Source of the DNA: Marinobacterium sp. xm-d-530
GTDB taxonomy: Bacteria > Pseudomonadota > Gammaproteobacteria > Pseudomonadales > Balneatricaceae
Direction of reading: 5' to 3'
DNA length: 64,000 nt
NCBI RefSeq assembly: GCF_013283365.1
Contig: NZ_WBYM01000002.1
Span: 349,568-413,567, forward strand
Positions 62,757 through 64,000 of the stretch are shown here, piece after piece; positions within the stretch are counted from its first letter, which is position 1; every line of letters begins with the position of its first letter. Below the pieces are notes generated by a model, which was given only the letters and a program-made list of their open reading frames with translations, was not told where the DNA came from and ran no database searches. Position numbers and translations under genes: made by a program.

Positions 62757-62875
62757 TTACAAAAACAGTTGTTTACGAGTATGCCACCATAGACACGCGC
62801 TTGCATCTGAAAAGCACCAAGATAGGATCAAATGCGTAGAGTGAAAACGAGTATCAACAAAAAGACACGGACAAG

Positions 62876-63742
62876 ATGAACCTGTTAAAAGCTGTTTCTA
62901 TTTCAATTCTATTTGGCATATCAGCCGTATCAGCAGCTGAGTGGCAAACTGATATAAAAAGTAATAAACCCATTGTTGGAAAAATATGGGATAACGCAAA
63001 CCAGCGTTTCATAACTCAACAGCAATTACTGGATCAAATGAGTGAGATAGATTGGATATTGTTGGGTGAAAATCATGAAACGGATATTCATCACGAACTT
63101 CAAACAGAGATACTAGAGCTACTGTCCCAAAAGAAGATACTCGGTAATGTTGCCTTTGAAATGGCGAATACAGATCAACAGAGTGCACTAGACAGCGCAT
63201 TAGGGGAGCCGTCGAATCCAGAACAACTCAACTGGCAAAAAGGCTGGCCTTGGGAGTGGTATGAATCACCCGTCAACTTAGCTTTAACGAAAGCAAACAG
63301 AGTACTCGGCACAGACCTAACTCGACAACAACAGATGCAAGCCTATATGGATGAGTCGATAGATCATCCTAACGAACACTACAAAAACTTTATGCTCGAC
63401 ATACTCTATGAAAGCCACTGCGGCAAGCTACCCAAATCACAACTGGGCAATATGTTAAGAGTTCAAATAGCCCGTGATCGACAGATGGGTAGAGTACTTA
63501 AAGAGAACAGCACCGATAAAGTCGATCTATACATTGCAGGCAACATGCATGTCAGAAAAGATGCCGGCGTCCCCTTTCATAATGAGCTGAATAGCTTATC
63601 GATCATGATGCTATCCGTTGGTGACAGCAGAGACCCCTTTGAAATCATACCAGACAGCTATCAGGATGAAGCGATAGCTGATTATGTGATATTCACACCG
63701 GAAGTAGAGCAGAGGGATCACTGTTCGCAGATTGAAGGGTAG
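62876..63742 (+). CDS. ChaN-like haem-binding/Tiki superfamily protein
   Basis: A 288-residue protein with a signal peptide (cleavage after SAVSA, near residue 20) and the ChaN domain: IDWILLGENHETDIHHEL, LGNVAFEMANTDQQS, and late motifs RDRQMGRVLKENS and LYIAGNMHVRKDAGVP. The GENH and AGxxH motifs of the family are visible. ChaN proteins bind haem or act as metalloproteases of the Tiki type; which of these holds here is not clear. No lipobox Cys, so it should be soluble in the periplasm. It is divergent from parC. Confidence 0.85.
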   Translation: MNLLKAVSISILFGISAVSAAEWQTDIKSNKPIVGKIWDNANQRFITQQQLLDQMSEIDWILLGENHETDIHHELQTEILELLSQKKILGNVAFEMANTDQQSALDSALGEPSNPEQLNWQKGWPWEWYESPVNLALTKANRVLGTDLTRQQQMQAYMDESIDHPNEHYKNFMLDILYESHCGKLPKSQLGNMLRVQIARDRQMGRVLKENSTDKVDLYIAGNMHVRKDAGVPFHNELNSLSIMMLSVGDSRDPFEIIPDSYQDEAIADYVIFTPEVEQRDHCSQIEG

Positions 63743-63751
63743 TAGTTAGCT

Positions 63752-63781
63752 GTTGGAGCGGTCTTGCGAAGGCCGTGAAGG
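63752..63781. repeat. REP-like palindrome, copy 1
   Basis: GTTGGAGCGGTCTTGCGAAGG and the following CCGTGAAGG match 63965-63994 at 27 of 30 positions. The core GCGGTCTTGCGAAGGCCG is a near-palindrome able to form a hairpin, as in the REP elements of pseudomonads. It starts 10 bases after the ChaN-like gene stop. Confidence 0.8.
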
Positions 63782-63804
63782 TTGGGCGCGTAATTAGAGA
63801 GCAG

Positions 63805-63826
63805 GTGACAGGCTAAAGCCAGTCAC
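63805..63826. repeat. REP-like hairpin in reverse orientation
   Basis: GTGACAGGCT (63805-63814) pairs with AGCCAGTCAC (63817-63826) with one mismatch. Its sequence is the reverse complement of the hairpins in the tandem repeat that follows, so the elements are arranged head to head. Confidence 0.7.
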
Positions 63827-63926
63827 TGGTGTGCTTAACTCGCTACGAAGCTGCGGTGACTGGCCTTCAGCCTGTCACTGGTGTGCTTAACTCACTACGA
63901 AGCTACGGTGACTGGCCTTCAGCCTG
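63823..63926. repeat. 52-base tandem direct repeat, two copies
   Basis: A 52-base unit (63823-63874 and 63875-63926) occurs twice with two differences seen. Each unit contains GTGACTGGCC and, 3 bases later, AGCCTGTCAC, forming a hairpin across the copy junction (63856-63878 and about 63908-63930). This is the pattern of a BIME, a composite of REP sequences. Confidence 0.8.
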
Positions 63927-63964
63927 TCATCCGCTATTGACGTCGGCAGAGACTTTTTAAAACC

Positions 63965-63994
63965 GTTGGAGCGGTCTTGCAAAGGCCGCGATGG
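63965..63994. repeat. REP-like palindrome, copy 2
   Basis: GTTGGAGCGGTCTTGCAAAGG plus CCGCGATGG repeats 63752-63781 in the same orientation. It brackets the hairpin cluster on the right. The series may continue past the window edge. Confidence 0.8.
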
Positions 63995-64000
63995 ATTTGG

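Noticed and set aside
63752..63994. CRISPR array at the right edge
   Set aside because: The tandem units are directly adjacent without unique spacers, and the palindromes fit REP/BIME elements instead; no cas genes are present.

Overview
The window looks like chromosome of a marine gammaproteobacterium of the Oceanospirillales/Pseudomonadales type. This rests on the families and gene orders seen: DUF2062-lolD-lolC, proA-nadD-rsfS-rlmH-mrdA-rodA-mltB-rlpA-dacA-ybeD-lipB-lipA, a MetR with YqcC, DUF3549, and YejK. The genus cannot be fixed from the sequence alone. No rRNA, tRNA, CRISPR array, transposase or phage structural gene was recognised.

Layout. 0-2.8 kb: a DUF2062 protein cut by the left edge and a lipoprotein-release ABC transporter with a single permease gene. 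2.8-4.5 kb: an AT-rich accessory patch with an unknown gene, a ~490-base stretch of hairpins, and a QacE-like SMR efflux gene followed by a possible degenerate integron attC site. 4.5-13.6 kb (minus strand): one tightly packed operon encoding the complete mevalonate route from HMG-CoA synthase to IPP and its isomerase (mvaA-fni-mvaS-mvk-pmk-mvaD), continuing into DNA polymerase II (polB) and a membrane-anchored retropepsin-like protease. 13.7-18.6 kb: arginine genes argG, argD and argF, with rnt and grxD; terminator-like hairpins sit directly in front of argD, argF and mvaA. 18.6-24.2 kb: metR-yqcC-kef antiporter, DUF3549, yejK and a small membrane protein. 24.2-25.8 kb: two overlapping replication genes resembling a DnaT-like and a lambda P-like helicase loader.

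25.9-28.9 kb: an operon of an archaeal-type (AMP-phosphorylase-like) thymidine phosphorylase family enzyme, a divergent PRPP synthetase and an AlkB-like dioxygenase. 28.9-41.4 kb: mixed housekeeping and envelope genes, including a frameshifted DauA-like SulP transporter, a second intact SulP-STAS gene followed by a tandem universal stress protein, a C-type cytochrome, a periplasmic rhodanese, and the transaminase/omega-amidase pair YbdL-YafV. 41.5-47.6 kb: a probable organosulfate use locus with TauE/SafE exporter, a sulfatase without signal peptide, a fused TRAP permease, its TAXI binding protein (split by a +1 frameshift in a G4/C4 run) and a divergent LysR regulator. 47.6-58.4 kb (minus strand): the cell-elongation, ribosome-assembly and lipoate cluster. 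58.4-64 kb: a large acidic membrane protein, parC, a ChaN-like protein and a terminal cluster of REP-like palindromes.

How it fits together: isoprenoid precursors are apparently made by the mevalonate pathway rather than (or in addition to) the MEP pathway usual for this class. The sulfatase/TRAP/TauE locus suggests import of a sulfated organic compound, cytoplasmic desulfation and anion export. The phosphorylase/PRPP-synthetase pair suggests a nucleotide-ribose salvage route. Two genes appear broken; one break is a homopolymer indel that could be a sequencing error.
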